A DNA stretch of 14,430 nucleotides from an uncultured Dorea sp. (GTDB lineage: Bacteria; Bacillota; Clostridia; Lachnospirales; Lachnospiraceae), in assembly GCA_910584095.1 (NCBI GenBank), contig CAJTYU010000046.1:1-14430 (forward strand), in the 5' to 3' direction. Below are positions 14,216 to 14,430 of the stretch, in pieces (position 1 is the stretch's first letter; every line of letters starts with the position of its first letter). Below the pieces are notes generated by a model. That model saw only the letters and a program-made list of their open reading frames with translations. It ran no database searches and was not told the origin of the DNA. The position numbers and the translations under genes are program-made.

Positions 14216-14430
14216 TCAGTTTCCGTTTCTGTTCTTGTAATAATAAACCATTAACACAAAAACGAAAGAAATAATTTGTGCAGCCATGATCCGGACAATC
14301 TGTAATTCGTCTGCGCCATTTTGCGAAACGACATGAAGCATGTTTGTAGCAACGGTATTATTGAATAAATGGTCTCCAAGCCCTGCCCATAGATTTCCTG
14401 TTATGCGGTAAAGAAGCCCCCATTTGATTC
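14216..14430 (-). CDS. CPBP-family intramembrane protease, C-terminal part
   Basis: Only the last 71 codons lie in the window; the start is beyond the right edge. They read IKWGLLYRITGNLWAGLGDH, then LFNNTVATNML, and end with a hydrophobic helix (IMAAQIISFVFVLMVYYY) and a polar tail KNRNGN. The TGNLWAGLGDHLFNN segment matches the last conserved motif of CPBP (CAAX protease/bacteriocin-processing) membrane proteins, where His and Asn contribute to the active site. The Glu-Glu motif would lie outside the window. Such proteins mature or degrade peptides in the membrane, and some give immunity to bacteriocins. The identification rests on a short stretch seen by eye. Confidence 0.65.
   Translation of the reverse strand, partial: IKWGLLYRITGNLWAGLGDHLFNNTVATNMLHVVSQNGADELQIVRIMAAQIISFVFVLMVYYYKNRNGN

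Noticed and set aside
1..14430. CRISPR array, tRNA or rRNA genes
   Set aside because: I saw no regularly spaced repeats, no tRNA-like cloverleaf and no ribosomal RNA sequence on either strand by eye.

Overview
The window looks like part of a low-to-moderate GC Firmicutes chromosome, most likely a gut clostridium of the Lachnospiraceae type. This is inferred from strong GGAGG-type ribosome binding sites, AT-rich intergenic DNA, and the families present: OmpR/sensor-kinase pairs next to peptide-antibiotic ABC transporters, a YoaP-like acetyltransferase and a CPBP protease. I cannot name the species. Every gene I can support lies on the minus strand, so transcription runs from high to low coordinates.

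Right end (about 14430 to 9675): small, mostly unrelated accessory genes. In transcription order they are the C-terminal end of a CPBP-family membrane protease (cut by the window edge), a small lipoprotein, a 42-residue membrane peptide, a YoaP-like GNAT protein, a second GNAT acetyltransferase, a compact M24 metallopeptidase, a tyrosine phosphatase, a transglutaminase-like remnant and a P-loop kinase-like protein. The phosphatase seems to lack its C-terminus and the adjoining transglutaminase its N-terminus. This suggests that one deletion joined two broken genes near position 10980.

Middle (9628 to 1063): a tightly packed run of eight genes. It encodes a 58-residue two-helix membrane protein, ABC ATPase 1 and its multi-helix permease, ABC ATPase 2 (LolD/MacB type) and its duplicated FtsX-type permease, an OmpR-type response regulator, a sensor kinase with one membrane helix, and then ABC ATPase 3 (BcrA/LanF type) with an ABC-2 permease. 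Genes overlap, abut or lie within about 25 bases of each other, except for one 149-base gap before ABC ATPase 3. That gap holds a TATAAT box and an upstream palindrome AATTC-N4-GAATT. Two of the ATPases carry Glu where the Q-loop Gln normally sits, the 'E-loop' known from lantibiotic-immunity transporters. The likely overall role is sensing of, and protection from, a membrane-active peptide or lipid II-binding antibiotic. The FtsX transporter and the kinase probably form the sensor, and the regulator drives the BcrA/LanF-like exporter.

Left end (1063 to 1): gene decay. A response-regulator receiver fragment follows the last permease directly, then a strong terminator, then a secreted-protein gene broken by at least two frameshifts. 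The last ~330 bases have no credible gene but carry a perfect 15-base inverted repeat and small hairpins, perhaps the end of a mobile element.
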